Made by a program: the position numbers and the translations under genes. A DNA stretch of 64,000 bases from Bacillota bacterium (lineage in GTDB: Bacteria > Bacillota > Bacilli > Alicyclobacillales > SLC66), in NCBI GenBank assembly GCA_026627345.1, contig JAPNUP010000124.1:33369-97368 (forward strand), in the 5' to 3' direction. The notes beneath the pieces were generated by a model. That model searched no databases and was not told the DNA's origin. It saw only the letters and a program-made list of their open reading frames with translations. The stretch's first letter is position 1; each line of letters begins with the position of its first letter. Below are positions 1-8,680 of this stretch, piece after piece.

Positions 1-302
1 TCGTCAAAACAACTGAGTCCGGTGACATTCGCATTGGCTTCGCAGCTGTCAACGAGTTGGCGCGAAGGGCTGCCAGCCAACTCAAAGGGGTCGCTCGACT
101 CCATTCACACGTGCAAGAGCGCCCAGAGGGGCTCGTCGTGTGGATAAAGGTACGGGCGGATGCGGGCGTCGATCTGACAGCGCTGAGTGAACAGATGCAA
201 CAGGCGGTGTCAGAGGCTATTCGCTCTGCCACGTCGTTAACGGTTCAAGCCGTACACGTCCAGATTGCGGAATTGGCGCCAGCGACTTTGCAAAAGTCGT
301 AA
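1..302 (+). CDS. amaP: AmaP, alkaline-shock membrane anchor protein (5' end cut off by window)
   Basis: This is the C-terminal part of an Asp23/AmaP-type protein; the reading frame is open from the window edge (codons begin at position 3) to the TAA at 300-302. The visible part has the Asp23-like fold pattern seen in AmaP: a segment like VKTTESGDIRIGF, a helix with VNELARRAASQLKGV, then WIKVRADAGVDLTALSEQ. AmaP anchors Asp23-family proteins at the membrane; its two N-terminal membrane helices would lie upstream of this window. A TTG at 57 is an internal codon rather than a start, because the homologous domain extends upstream of it. DUF2273 and nusB follow, which is the usual order in bacilli. 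Family identity is fairly sure; cell-envelope stress function is inferred from relatives. Confidence 0.75.
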   Translation, partial: VKTTESGDIRIGFAAVNELARRAASQLKGVARLHSHVQERPEGLVVWIKVRADAGVDLTALSEQMQQAVSEAIRSATSLTVQAVHVQIAELAPATLQKS

Positions 303-329
303 GTGGGTAGCGTGAAGGGTGAGCGAAAC

Positions 330-563
330 GTGGACAGACTAGGGGAGTGGGTACGCGCGTTGCAGTCGATCCCAAGGCGGTATATTGGGGCGGGCGCCGG
401 TTTCTTCTTATGGGTGTTGTTTGAGTGGATGGGCTTTTTTCCTGTATTGTTGCTATGTGCGCTGATGGCGATCGGGTACGCCGTGGGCAGATTCGCTGAT
501 GGACGCGATCACTGGCAGCAGGTCATTGAGCGCATCTGGCAAACGGATCGATTCGACCGTTAG
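330..563 (+). CDS. DUF2273 small membrane protein
   Basis: A 77-residue protein with two hydrophobic segments (around YIGAGAGFFLWVLFEWMG and FPVLLLCALMAIGYAVG) and a charged C-terminal tail. Size, topology and position between amaP and nusB match the DUF2273 family, which accompanies Asp23 proteins in Gram-positive bacteria. I chose the GTG at 330 because AAGGGTGAG lies six bases upstream; an in-frame GTG at 303, directly after the amaP stop, is the longer alternative. Its role is unknown beyond the Asp23 association. Confidence 0.7.
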   Translation: MDRLGEWVRALQSIPRRYIGAGAGFFLWVLFEWMGFFPVLLLCALMAIGYAVGRFADGRDHWQQVIERIWQTDRFDR

Positions 564-602
564 GTAGAGAATATGAGGGTAAGTGGAGGGAGTCAAGCAA
601 AC

Positions 603-1037
603 GTGAGTCGGCATGTAGCCCGAGAGCGGGCTTTGCAGACGCTTTTTCAAATGGATGTCAACCATATGGGTGTCGATGAGGCAGCCAAGGCCGCGCAAGG
701 CATGTTGGAAGACAGCGTTTTTGATTTGGCGTTTTATCGAGAACTGCTACAAGGCGTGCAAGAGCATCAAACTGCGATCGATCAGATTTTGGCCCAGTAC
801 AGCGAAGATTGGCAAGTCGAACGGATGCCGGGAGTCGACCGCAACATTCTACGCATTGCAGTGCAAGAGATGGTATACATGGAAGACATTCCTCATGCCG
901 TGGTCATGGACGAGGCTGTGTTACTCTGCAAAGAATTCGGTACTGAACGCTCTTCTGTGTTTGTCAACGGCGTTCTTGCAGCGGTGTTGACTGACCTGCA
1001 GTCACTGCGTCTGAATGCCCGTAAAGAGGAGTCATGA
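603..1037 (+). CDS. nusB: Transcription antitermination protein NusB
   Basis: NusB binds boxA RNA together with ribosomal protein S10 and supports processive transcription of rRNA operons. The 144-residue product is all-helical in character, starts with the family signature SRHVARERALQTLFQMD, and ends with the conserved FVNGVLAAVL region. The GTG at 603 gives the normal NusB N-terminus and has GGAGGG upstream; an in-frame ATG at 573 would add ten residues unlike the family. The stop overlaps the ATG of the next gene (ATGA), so the two are translationally coupled. Confidence 0.93.
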   Translation: MSRHVARERALQTLFQMDVNHMGVDEAAKAAQGMLEDSVFDLAFYRELLQGVQEHQTAIDQILAQYSEDWQVERMPGVDRNILRIAVQEMVYMEDIPHAVVMDEAVLLCKEFGTERSSVFVNGVLAAVLTDLQSLRLNARKEES

Positions 1038-2023
1038 GCGAGATGACGCCGGTGATCGTAGGCGTCGACACCAGTAATTACACAACGTCACTGTGCGCGA
1101 TTGATAGCACAGGTGTAATTGTTTGGGAAGGCCGACGCGTCCTGGCTGTTAAAGCAGGTGAACAAGGTCTGATGCAGTCGGCAGCGCTGTTTCAACACGT
1201 GGCTCATCTACCGGAGTTACTCAGCTCTTTGCAAGAAGCGACTTTGCAGCGTCCGGTTGTCGGCGTCGGTGTGAGTACGCGCCCTCGTCATGTAGAAAAA
1301 TCCTATATGCCTGTGTTTTTGGCAGGTGCGATGTGTGCGCGTGCGCTTGCGACTGGAGCCGGCCACTTCCTGCCCGTCGTGGAAACCTCCCACCAATCTG
1401 GGCATATTGCTGCAGGACTTTTCACCGCTCACCTTGAACTTGCACAAGGTGAGACCATTGTCGTTTTGCACTTGTCGGGTGGTACGACGGATCTCTTGCA
1501 GGTGACGCGAGCGAATCACGATTTTGTGTCGGTGCCGCTCGCACAAAGTTTGGACTTGCATGCCGGTCAGTTTGTGGACCGAGTTGGTGTGATGCTGGGA
1601 TTGCCCTTTCCCTGTGGTCCGCACTTGGAGAAACTAGCCGCCACGTATACCGGTGTCTTGCCGAACTTGCCATCTGCCATACGTAACGGATCGCCGAGCT
1701 TTGCAGGGCCATTTAGTGCGGCACAGAGGCTTTTTGCGAATCGAGAGGAGCCTGCGGCGATCGCGGCGGCGGCACTTCGAGTAGTGGCCAACACCGTGGA
1801 AAAGATGATTCGTAGTGCCTGGGAGCGCGTCGGATCTTGTAGAGTGCTTCTCGTCGGAGGGGTGGCCTCCAACCAGATCATTCACGCGCGTTTGCAAGAG
1901 CGTTTGGGACCGCGCAAGCAGCAGTTGTTCGTTTGTCAACCGAGGTACGCATCTGACAATGCCTTTGGCGTTGCATTGATCGCGCGCGACTGGATGAAAC
2001 AGGATGTCAAGAAAGTGACATGA
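1034..2023 (+). CDS. TsaD/Kae1-like protein (Gcp paralogue)
   Basis: A 329-residue actin-fold protein related to TsaD (formerly Gcp), the tRNA threonylcarbamoyladenosine transferase subunit. The HxxxH metal-binding motif of that family appears as HQSGH (H120, H124), and the nucleotide-binding loops are present (VGVDTSNYTTSL at the N-terminus, LHLSGGTTDLL, and LLVGGVASN near the end). It is slightly shorter than, and divergent from, canonical TsaD. Firmicutes commonly carry such a paralogue beside nusB, so I do not call it tsaD. The start overlaps the nusB stop and GAGGAG precedes it. Its substrate is unknown. Confidence 0.75.
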   Translation: MSEMTPVIVGVDTSNYTTSLCAIDSTGVIVWEGRRVLAVKAGEQGLMQSAALFQHVAHLPELLSSLQEATLQRPVVGVGVSTRPRHVEKSYMPVFLAGAMCARALATGAGHFLPVVETSHQSGHIAAGLFTAHLELAQGETIVVLHLSGGTTDLLQVTRANHDFVSVPLAQSLDLHAGQFVDRVGVMLGLPFPCGPHLEKLAATYTGVLPNLPSAIRNGSPSFAGPFSAAQRLFANREEPAAIAAAALRVVANTVEKMIRSAWERVGSCRVLLVGGVASNQIIHARLQERLGPRKQQLFVCQPRYASDNAFGVALIARDWMKQDVKKVT

Positions 2024-2063
2024 TTGGCTGTCCTATCTCGCGTCGTTGTCGCCGGTTGTCAGA

Positions 2064-2106
2064 TATAGTAGAAACGATTGTGTAAATCGTTTCATATTTT
2101 AAGGAG
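2064..2106 (+). promoter_or_regulatory. Leader with perfect inverted repeat before the FNR gene
   Basis: A perfect 9-bp inverted repeat (GAAACGATT, 2071-2079, and AATCGTTTC, 2085-2093) lies just downstream of a possible -10 element TATAGT (2064-2069). It is directly upstream of the ribosome binding site AAGGAGG (2100-2106). It could be an operator or a leader hairpin affecting translation. No clear -35 is seen. Confidence 0.4.
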
Positions 2107-2115
2107 GACTCTTAT

Positions 2116-3129
2116 ATGGCCAGTAACACTGAACTACCGAAAGACGAGAAAGTATTTGACATCACTATTATTGGCGGCGGTCCGACAGGACTCTTTACTG
2201 CCTTTTACGCCGGGATTCGCGATGCATCGACAAAAATTATCGACAGTCTGCCAGCTCTCGGCGGTCAACTGACTGAACTGTATCCAGAGAAGTATATTTA
2301 TGATGTCGCGGGTTTTCCGAAGATCAAGGCGATGGACCTTGTGGACCAACTTGTCGAACAGGCAAACACCTATAAACAAACGGTTTGCTTGAACGAAAAA
2401 GTGCTGCGACTGATCAAGCGGGAAGAAGACGGTGTGTTTGAGTTGCACACGGACAAGATGATTCACTTGTCACATGCTGTCATTATCACAGCCGGAATTG
2501 GCGCTTTCACACCCAAATCCTTGCCAGCGGAGAATGTCAGCAAGTTTGAAGGAAACGGTATTCACTACTATATTGACGACTTGAAAAAATACACTGGCAA
2601 GCGCGTACTCGTAGTCGGCGGCGGGGATTCTGCTGTGGACTTCTCACTCATGCTCCAAACGGTTGCCTCTGAGGTGACATTGATTCACCGCCGTGATCAA
2701 TTCCGGGCGCACGAAGAGAATGTGAAGACCCTCTACCAATCCAAAGTCAATGTCAAGACGTTCTTCGAACTGAAGGCAGTTCATGGTGAGGATCACATCA
2801 CCAGCGTGACGCTCCAAGATAATCGCAGCAAAGAAAACGAGCAGTTGGAAGTGGATGCTATCATCGGTAGTCTCGGCTTTTCAGCTTCCCTCGGTCCGAT
2901 CTTGGAATGGGGTCTTGAGATTCAAGACAATGGGATCGTGGTCGACACGCGGATGGGCACCAATATTCCAGGCGTCTATGCTGCAGGTGATATCGTTTCC
3001 TATCCTGGGAAAATTAAACTGATTGCTACAGGCTTCGGTGAAGCCCCAACGGCTGTCAACAATGCGAAAATCTATCTCGATCCGAAATCCAAGCTCTTCC
3101 CGGGACACAGCAGTAGTCGCAAAGAGTAG
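2116..3129 (+). CDS. Ferredoxin/flavodoxin-NADP+ reductase, thioredoxin-reductase-like (YumC type)
   Basis: A 337-residue FAD enzyme that transfers electrons between NADPH and ferredoxin or flavodoxin. The FAD-binding GGGPTG is at residues 20-25, the NADPH-binding fold has VLVVGGGDSAVDF, and the C-terminal FAD motif is YAAGDI. The redox CxxC of true thioredoxin reductases is absent, which places it in the type-2 FNR family (B. subtilis YumC). A strong AAGGAGG precedes the ATG. It appears to be its own transcription unit, with an inverted repeat in the leader. Confidence 0.9.
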   Translation: MASNTELPKDEKVFDITIIGGGPTGLFTAFYAGIRDASTKIIDSLPALGGQLTELYPEKYIYDVAGFPKIKAMDLVDQLVEQANTYKQTVCLNEKVLRLIKREEDGVFELHTDKMIHLSHAVIITAGIGAFTPKSLPAENVSKFEGNGIHYYIDDLKKYTGKRVLVVGGGDSAVDFSLMLQTVASEVTLIHRRDQFRAHEENVKTLYQSKVNVKTFFELKAVHGEDHITSVTLQDNRSKENEQLEVDAIIGSLGFSASLGPILEWGLEIQDNGIVVDTRMGTNIPGVYAAGDIVSYPGKIKLIATGFGEAPTAVNNAKIYLDPKSKLFPGHSSSRKE

Positions 3130-3195
3130 TGACAAATTCTGTAATGCCTCCGCATCGTGCTATGAAGGTGCGGAGGCCAGAGAGGGGACAAGCCT

Positions 3196-4035
3196 ATGGC
3201 TCAGTTGATCGATGGACGCAAGTGGGCAGCCGTGAGTCGCGCAGAGACTGCGCAATCCGTTGCCATGCTCGTTCAAAAAGGCATCACTCCGGGACTCGCG
3301 GTCATTTTGGTCGGTGACAACCCGGCCTCTGAAAGCTATGTGCGTGGGAAGGAGAAGGCGGCGCGCGAGGTGGGGATCACTTCGCAGCTGATTCGTCTAC
3401 CTGTAGAGACCACGGAGACAGAACTGCTACATTGGATCGACCTGCTGAACCGTGACCCTTTGTGTCACGGTATATTGGTACAATTACCACTGCCTGACCA
3501 TATAGCGGCAGAACGAGTGATTGAAGCGATCTCACCGGCCAAAGACGTCGACGGTTTCCACACACAAAATATAGGTGCACTGTCTGTTGGTCTGCCGGCG
3601 ATCGTACCATGCACACCGCTAGGTGTGATGAAGCTGCTCGCATACGAAAGTGTCCCTATTGCCGGTGCTCATGCTGTCATCATTGGTCGTTCCAACATCG
3701 TGGGCAAACCAATGGCCTCGCTACTGCTGGCGCAAAGTGCCACGGTCACCATTTGTCATTCCAAAACTCATGATTTAGCAAGCATCACGCGCCAAGCTGA
3801 CATTCTCGTTGCAGCAGTTGGACGCCCGAAGATGGTGACCGGCGATATGATCAAACCCGGCGCTGTGGTCATCGATGTGGGGATCAACAGAACGGATGAA
3901 GGGCTCGTCGGTGACGTGGACTTTGCGTCTGCATCAACAGTCGCCGCAGCGATCACGCCTGTACCGCGGGGCGTCGGACCGATGACCATCGCGATGCTCT
4001 TACACAATACGGTGACTGCCGCGCTGCGTACCTGA
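3196..4035 (+). CDS. folD: Bifunctional methylene-THF dehydrogenase / methenyl-THF cyclohydrolase
   Basis: FolD interconverts 5,10-methylene-THF and 10-formyl-THF with NADP+, feeding purine and formyl-Met synthesis. The product is 279 residues, close to the usual length. The catalytic Y48-x3-K52 (YVRGK), the substrate loop GILVQLPLP, the DVDGFH motif and the nucleotide-binding [11 protein letters not shown] are all present. GAGGGGACAAGCCT precedes the ATG. It heads the folD-xseA-xseB-ispA group, an arrangement common in bacilli. Confidence 0.96.
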   Translation: MAQLIDGRKWAAVSRAETAQSVAMLVQKGITPGLAVILVGDNPASESYVRGKEKAAREVGITSQLIRLPVETTETELLHWIDLLNRDPLCHGILVQLPLPDHIAAERVIEAISPAKDVDGFHTQNIGALSVGLPAIVPCTPLGVMKLLAYESVPIAGAHAVIIGRSNIVGKPMASLLLAQSATVTICHSKTHDLASITRQADILVAAVGRPKMVTGDMIKPGAVVIDVGINRTDEGLVGDVDFASASTVAAAITPVPRGVGPMTIAMLLHNTVTAALRT

Positions 4036-4065
4036 TCGTAGATCTGCCAGTCAGGAGGTAGTCCC

Positions 4066-5424
4066 ATGCGGCCAATATACTCCGTATCCGAGCTGACACA
4101 ACTTCTCAAACAACACATTCAGAGTGCGGAACCTTTCTCGCAGACGGCGGTGACAGGTGAGATTTCCAACCTCAGTCGACCGGCCAGCGGACATCTCTAC
4201 TTCACGCTCAAAGACGACCGTGCCCGGCTTCGGGTTGTGATGTTTGCCAGTAAAGCCCGCTTTTTGCGATTTCAACCGCGTGATGGCATGCGCGTGGTCG
4301 CATATGGCGGGCTAAGTGTATATGAAAGCACCGGTGACTACCAATTATATGCAGAATCTATGCAACCGGATGGTGTAGGCGAGCTTTACCTAGCCTATGA
4401 ACAGCTGCGTCAACGCCTGGAATCTGAGGGCCTGTTTGGTCGAGAGCGCAAACAGGCTCTACCTGCCTTTCCTCGTAGAATCGCGCTAGTGACATCGGCT
4501 ACTGGGGCGGCTGTGCGCGACATGATCATCACTTTACAACGGCGCTATCCGCTCGGTGAACTGATCGTGGTACCCGTCACCGTGCAAGGGGACGACGCCG
4601 CACGGCAAATCGCACAAGGTATTCGCCTCGTATGCACAGAGCGTTTGGCGGACGTGATGATTGTAGGGCGTGGGGGCGGTTCTTTTGAAGAATTGTTCGC
4701 GTTCAATGCCGAACTCGTCGCTCGTGCGATCGCCGCTGCGGATATTCCTGTTGTGTCCGCCGTTGGACACGAGACGGACGTCACGATTGCGGATTTTGTG
4801 GCCGATGTGCGCGCGCCGACACCGACCGCGGCGGCAGAACTTGTCGCTCCCGATCTGGGGGAAGTGGCCGCGTTTCTCGCGCAAGCTGAGCACCGTTTAA
4901 AGTCCTCGATTTCTCGCCGATTACAGAGCGAGCGCGATCGCCTCGAACGCCTGTCCGATAGTCGACCCTTTCGCGATCCGCTGTGGTGGCTCGGCGGCAA
5001 GAGTGAACGGGTGGATCGCTTGGAGCGGCAACTGCAGTCTTCGCTAGTAGGTGTCGTCCGAAAAGGATTACGTCGACTTGGCGCCTTAGAACTTCGTCTC
5101 ACGGCGCGTAGCCCAGAAATCCGCATCGTCAGTGCCAAAGGGCGCTTGCAGGAATTAACGCGTCGTCTAGAGGGCGGCTGTGAAGGTGTGCTCAAGCGGT
5201 CACGCACCGACCTAGCGCGCGCTATGGATCGTCTCGACATGCTGTCCCCGCTCGCGGTGTTAAGGCGCGGATATGCCACTGTGACAGGAGCGCAAGGCGG
5301 AAAATTGGCAACATCAGTGGATGCAGTACAACCCGGCGATTTTGTTCATGTACAGATGCGTGATGGGTGGCTTGATTGCCAGGTATGGGGTGTCTATCCA
5401 GAGGGTGAGGAGGCTGATTCATGA
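4066..5424 (+). CDS. xseA: Exodeoxyribonuclease VII large subunit
   Basis: The catalytic subunit of the single-strand exonuclease. It is 452 residues: an N-terminal OB-fold (about 1-100, with SGHLYFTLKDD), a central catalytic domain containing VGRGGGSFEEL and SAVGHETDVTI, then a long Arg/Leu-rich coiled coil and a C-terminal segment with VLRRGYATV. AGGAGG precedes the ATG. The 3' end overlaps xseB by four bases, consistent with stoichiometric production of the complex. Confidence 0.95.
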   Translation: MRPIYSVSELTQLLKQHIQSAEPFSQTAVTGEISNLSRPASGHLYFTLKDDRARLRVVMFASKARFLRFQPRDGMRVVAYGGLSVYESTGDYQLYAESMQPDGVGELYLAYEQLRQRLESEGLFGRERKQALPAFPRRIALVTSATGAAVRDMIITLQRRYPLGELIVVPVTVQGDDAARQIAQGIRLVCTERLADVMIVGRGGGSFEELFAFNAELVARAIAAADIPVVSAVGHETDVTIADFVADVRAPTPTAAAELVAPDLGEVAAFLAQAEHRLKSSISRRLQSERDRLERLSDSRPFRDPLWWLGGKSERVDRLERQLQSSLVGVVRKGLRRLGALELRLTARSPEIRIVSAKGRLQELTRRLEGGCEGVLKRSRTDLARAMDRLDMLSPLAVLRRGYATVTGAQGGKLATSVDAVQPGDFVHVQMRDGWLDCQVWGVYPEGEEADS

Positions 5425-5714
5425 AAGGTGAGAGTGCAAAGCGCGAGGCGGTCAGCGAAGGAGTAACAGGACCTGTCTCTGGCGACGATACAGTGATCGC
5501 GTTTGAAGCGGCCATGACTGCGCTAGAAGGGGTTGTGCGTGCGCTAGAAAGCGGAGAACTGCCACTGGAAGCAGCTATAGATCAGTTTCAATCTGGCATG
5601 CGTTTGGTGAAAATGTGCCGGGATCAACTGGAGGCAGCTGAGCAGAAAGTGGAAATGGTTCTGGCTTCCGAACAAGGTATCGTACGTAAGCCCTTCGCTT
5701 TGGAGGAGTCCTGA
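5421..5714 (+). CDS. xseB: Exodeoxyribonuclease VII small subunit
   Basis: A 97-residue protein whose core (FEAAMTALEGVVRALESG and LEAAIDQFQSGMRLV) matches the helical hairpin XseB domain that binds the XseA coiled coil. The first roughly 27 residues, before the conserved part, are longer than in many homologues. An ATGA overlap with xseA and a one-base overlap with ispA tie the three genes together. Confidence 0.93.
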   Translation: MKGESAKREAVSEGVTGPVSGDDTVIAFEAAMTALEGVVRALESGELPLEAAIDQFQSGMRLVKMCRDQLEAAEQKVEMVLASEQGIVRKPFALEES

Positions 5715-6598
5715 TGGAGGACTTTCAAGCGTACTGGCAAGTCGCTGTCTCGCGAGTGGATCAGGCGCTAGACCGTTACATGCCTGCTTCAGATCTGGTG
5801 GAAGAGCGCTTACACGAGGCGATGCGCTATAGTGTATTCGCAGGTGGCAAGCGGCTTCGGCCGCTCTTATGCCTCACCGTCGCGCAGGCTTGCGGCCTGT
5901 CTGAAGAAGCGCTCTTACCTGCAGCGTGTGCCTTGGAAATGGTGCACACGTACTCACTTATCCATGACGACCTACCTGCGATGGATGACGATGACTACCG
6001 AAGAGGGAAACTGACGAATCACAAAGTGTTCGGAGAAGCCACTGCGCTACTTGCGGGTGATGCACTGTTGACCTGTGCCTTTGAAACTTTGCTAGCCTCT
6101 GACGTGCCCGCCTCTTCTTTGGTCTTAATGGTTAAAGAATTGGCACAAGCCAGTGGAGCGGCTGGCATGATCGGTGGTCAAATGGGGGACATGGCAGCTG
6201 AGGGACGAGCCGTGACACGCACGGAACTGGAGTCGATTCACGCTAGGAAGACCGGCGCCTTGCTATTGGCCTCGGCACGAATTCCGGTGATTGCGGCGGG
6301 CTGTGATGATGTCACCACGAGAGCTGTCACTGCATACGCCAAGGCGATTGGGCTGGCTTTTCAAATTCAGGACGACGTACTGGATGTATCTGGCGATCCT
6401 GTGAAGATGGGGAAATCTGTGGGGGCGGACGTTTCGCACGATAAGGCGACATTTCCATCGCTCATCGGGCTTACAGCTTCCCGGCAACTCATCCATGAGC
6501 TCACTAAGCAGGCGGTCGAGGTCATTGTACGCACCCCCCATTTACAATCTGAACGATTGGTGCAATTAGCCGAGTACTTGCGTTCGCGCGATCGTTAA
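5714..6598 (+). CDS. ispA: Polyprenyl (farnesyl) diphosphate synthase
   Basis: Condenses IPP with DMAPP and GPP to give farnesyl diphosphate, the precursor of undecaprenyl phosphate and menaquinone side chains. The 294-residue product has both aspartate-rich motifs, DDLPAMDDDD and DDVLDVSGD, and the GGKRLRP substrate motif. Its ATG overlaps the xseB stop. In many bacilli dxs and tlyA follow ispA; here the operon ends and the rimP operon promoter follows. Confidence 0.93.
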   Translation: MEDFQAYWQVAVSRVDQALDRYMPASDLVEERLHEAMRYSVFAGGKRLRPLLCLTVAQACGLSEEALLPAACALEMVHTYSLIHDDLPAMDDDDYRRGKLTNHKVFGEATALLAGDALLTCAFETLLASDVPASSLVLMVKELAQASGAAGMIGGQMGDMAAEGRAVTRTELESIHARKTGALLLASARIPVIAAGCDDVTTRAVTAYAKAIGLAFQIQDDVLDVSGDPVKMGKSVGADVSHDKATFPSLIGLTASRQLIHELTKQAVEVIVRTPHLQSERLVQLAEYLRSRDR

Positions 6599-6607
6599 GC
6601 GCGCTCA

Positions 6608-6636
6608 TTGCGTGAATGCGGCAGAGGTGGTATAAT
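6608..6636 (+). promoter_or_regulatory. Sigma-A promoter of the rimP-nusA-infB operon
   Basis: TTGCGT (6608-6613), a 17-bp spacer, and a consensus TATAAT (6631-6636). The start point would be near 6643, leaving a leader of about 145 bases before rimP. Confidence 0.75.
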
Positions 6637-6679
6637 CACGCTATCGGAACGGGAGCGTATCATACGTATGTGTGCTACC

Positions 6680-6700
6680 AGAGTGGGGAATCCCCACTCT
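6680..6700 (+). terminator. GC-rich hairpin in the rimP-nusA leader (attenuator-like)
   Basis: A 9-bp perfect stem, AGAGTGGGG (6680-6688) with CCCCACTCT (6692-6700), and a 3-base loop, followed by TTCGTTTG. It lies downstream of the operon promoter, so it may act as a leaky terminator or attenuator in the leader, or as a terminator for ispA read-through. The T-tract is imperfect. Confidence 0.55.
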
Positions 6701-6789
6701 TTCGTTTGTGCGAGTGAGTTCATCCCTCTGCAAAGCCGCCGATTGTCCTGCGGGCCCTGACCCTGCGACCATATCAGGAGGTCACAAAA

Positions 6790-7251
6790 GTGAAGCCAAA
6801 AGTAACGGATCTCGTCGAAGAAATGGTGAACCCCATTCTCTCTCGATTGGGACTCCTATTGGTGGAAGTCGAGTATAAAAAAGAAGGCGCGAACTGGATG
6901 TTGCGCGTCTTCATAGACCGAGCGGATGGCGCAGTGGATTTGGACGACTGTGCGATTGTCAGCGAGAATCTGTCAGTTGCGCTGGATGAACGTGATCCAA
7001 TTCCGAACGCCTATTTTTTGGAGGTGTCTTCAGCGGGTGCGGAACGTCCGCTCAAACGGCCGCAGGACTTTGAACGATCGATCGGTAAACGCGTGAATGT
7101 GTCTTTTTACGAGCCGATCGACGGTCATAAGGTGATTGAGGGGACTCTCTTGTCATACGGAGAAGGTGAGTTGAGCATAGCGGGCGAGAAAGAGGCATTT
7201 TCAGTGCCGCTGGACAAGATTGCAGGCGCTCGCTTGGCGATTGAATGGTAA
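6790..7251 (+). CDS. rimP: Ribosome maturation factor RimP
   Basis: RimP assists 30S subunit maturation. The 153-residue product shows the two-domain pattern: LVEVEYKKEGANWMLRVFID, then DDCAIVSENLS and the FLEVSSAGAERPLK motif, followed by an SH3-like domain. The GTG start is preceded by CAGGAGG. It is the first gene of the long translation operon. Confidence 0.95.
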   Translation: MKPKVTDLVEEMVNPILSRLGLLLVEVEYKKEGANWMLRVFIDRADGAVDLDDCAIVSENLSVALDERDPIPNAYFLEVSSAGAERPLKRPQDFERSIGKRVNVSFYEPIDGHKVIEGTLLSYGEGELSIAGEKEAFSVPLDKIAGARLAIEW

Positions 7252-7278
7252 AAGAGAAAGGAGGCTGTCATCCTTTAT

Positions 7279-8364
7279 ATGAATGCAGACTTTTTAGAGG
7301 CGTTAAGCCAACTTGAAAACGAGCGCGGCATCAGTAGCACTGTCTTGATAGAGGCTATTGAGCAGGCGCTCATTTCCGCATACAAGCGCAATTTTGGTTC
7401 CGCGCAAAACGTGCGTGTCGAGATTGACCGCCAGTCGGGCGTGTTTCGCGTCTTTGCCCGAAAGACGGTAGTAGAAGAGCCGCACGATCATCGACTGGAG
7501 ATTTCCCTCGATGTCGCAGAACAGATGAGTGGCAAGTATCAGCTCGGAGACATTGTCGAACAAGAGGTGACTCCTCGTGAGTTCGGCCGCATTGCGGCGC
7601 AGACTGCAAAGCAGGTGGTTACGCAGCGAATTCGGGAAGCTGAACGCGGGATTATTTACACAGCTTATGCGGACCTCGAGGAAGATATCGTCACAGGGAT
7701 CGTCGCGCGGCAGGATGCCCGCTATTTTTATGTCGATCTCGACCGTACGGAGGGCTTGCTGCCGATCAACGAAATCATCCCAGGTGAGGTTTTGCGGCTT
7801 GGGGATCGGATTAAGGTTTTTATCACGCGAGTGGAAAAGACAACGAAAGGCCCGCAGATTATGCTGTCTCGCACGCATGCAGGCTTGTTGCGGCGTTTGC
7901 TAGAGCTCGAGGTGCCGGAAATCTACGATGGTGTGGTAGAAGTCAAGGCGGTGGCGCGGGAAGCGGGTTCGCGTAGCAAGGTTGCCGTATATTCGCGCAA
8001 CAGCGACGTGGACGCCATTGGTGCCTGCGTAGGGCCCAAGGGGATGCGGATTCAATCGATCGTTTCGGAGCTTTGCGGAGAGAAGATCGATGTGATCGAG
8101 TGGAGTAACGACGCTGGCATATTTGCGGCCATGAGTTTGTCCCCGGCTAAAGTGGTGGATGTGGAGATCTTTGACGAAGAAAAGCTGGCACGCGTCACAG
8201 TGCCAGATAATCAACTCTCACTCGCCATTGGCAAGGAAGGACAGAACGCCCGATTGGCTGCAAAGCTAACCGGTTGGAAGATCGATATCAAGAGCGAGAG
8301 TCAGGTTGGGCGGACGACGTCTTTGTTTGCAGATTTCGCCAGTGACGCGCTTTATTCCGAATAA
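7279..8364 (+). CDS. nusA: Transcription termination/antitermination factor NusA
   Basis: NusA binds RNA polymerase and modulates pausing, termination and antitermination. The 361-residue product has the N-terminal polymerase-binding domain, an S1 domain (around residues 135-200, with GIVARQDARYFYVDL) and two KH domains (GACVGPKGMRIQSI and LAIGKEGQNARLA). It lacks the acidic C-terminal repeats of enterobacterial NusA, as is normal for Firmicutes. AAGGAGG precedes the ATG. Confidence 0.97.
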   Translation: MNADFLEALSQLENERGISSTVLIEAIEQALISAYKRNFGSAQNVRVEIDRQSGVFRVFARKTVVEEPHDHRLEISLDVAEQMSGKYQLGDIVEQEVTPREFGRIAAQTAKQVVTQRIREAERGIIYTAYADLEEDIVTGIVARQDARYFYVDLDRTEGLLPINEIIPGEVLRLGDRIKVFITRVEKTTKGPQIMLSRTHAGLLRRLLELEVPEIYDGVVEVKAVAREAGSRSKVAVYSRNSDVDAIGACVGPKGMRIQSIVSELCGEKIDVIEWSNDAGIFAAMSLSPAKVVDVEIFDEEKLARVTVPDNQLSLAIGKEGQNARLAAKLTGWKIDIKSESQVGRTTSLFADFASDALYSE

Positions 8365-8392
8365 AAGAACCTTCAGGTCGAGGTGACGTGTT

Positions 8393-8680
8393 GTGCCGAA
8401 GCGGATTCCGGAGCGGCAGTGTGTAGGATGCCAAGAGCAAAAGCCTAAACGCAGTATGTTGCGTATTGTGCTTACGCCTGAAGGTGACATTTTGATCGAC
8501 CCGACAGGCAAGAAAGCAGGGCGCGGCGCTTACATCTGTCAGAAACGTAGCTGCTTTTTGCAGGCGCAAAAACGCAAGTCGCTCGACCGCGGGTTAAAGA
8601 CCAGTGTCAAACCCGAAGTGTACGACGCGTTGGCCAGCCTTCTTGAGGATACGGAGGAAGCCGGTGATCGCAGTGGCTAA
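8393..8680 (+). CDS. rnpM: RNase P modulator RnpM (YlxR)
   Basis: A 95-residue RNA-binding protein of the YlxR family. RPERQCVGCQEQKPKRSMLR-type N-terminal features are visible (short form: CVGCQEQ, residues 10-16) together with the GRGAYIC core. B. subtilis YlxR has been shown to bind RNase P RNA and inhibit its activity, hence RnpM. The GTG start follows GGTCGAGGTGACGTGTT. The 3' end overlaps ylxQ. Confidence 0.9.
   Translation: MPKRIPERQCVGCQEQKPKRSMLRIVLTPEGDILIDPTGKKAGRGAYICQKRSCFLQAQKRKSLDRGLKTSVKPEVYDALASLLEDTEEAGDRSG

Noticed and set aside
1034..2023. Calling this gene tsaD
   Set aside because: Motifs are divergent and the position beside nusB matches the Gcp-like paralogue; the true tsaD usually lies with tsaB and tsaE.
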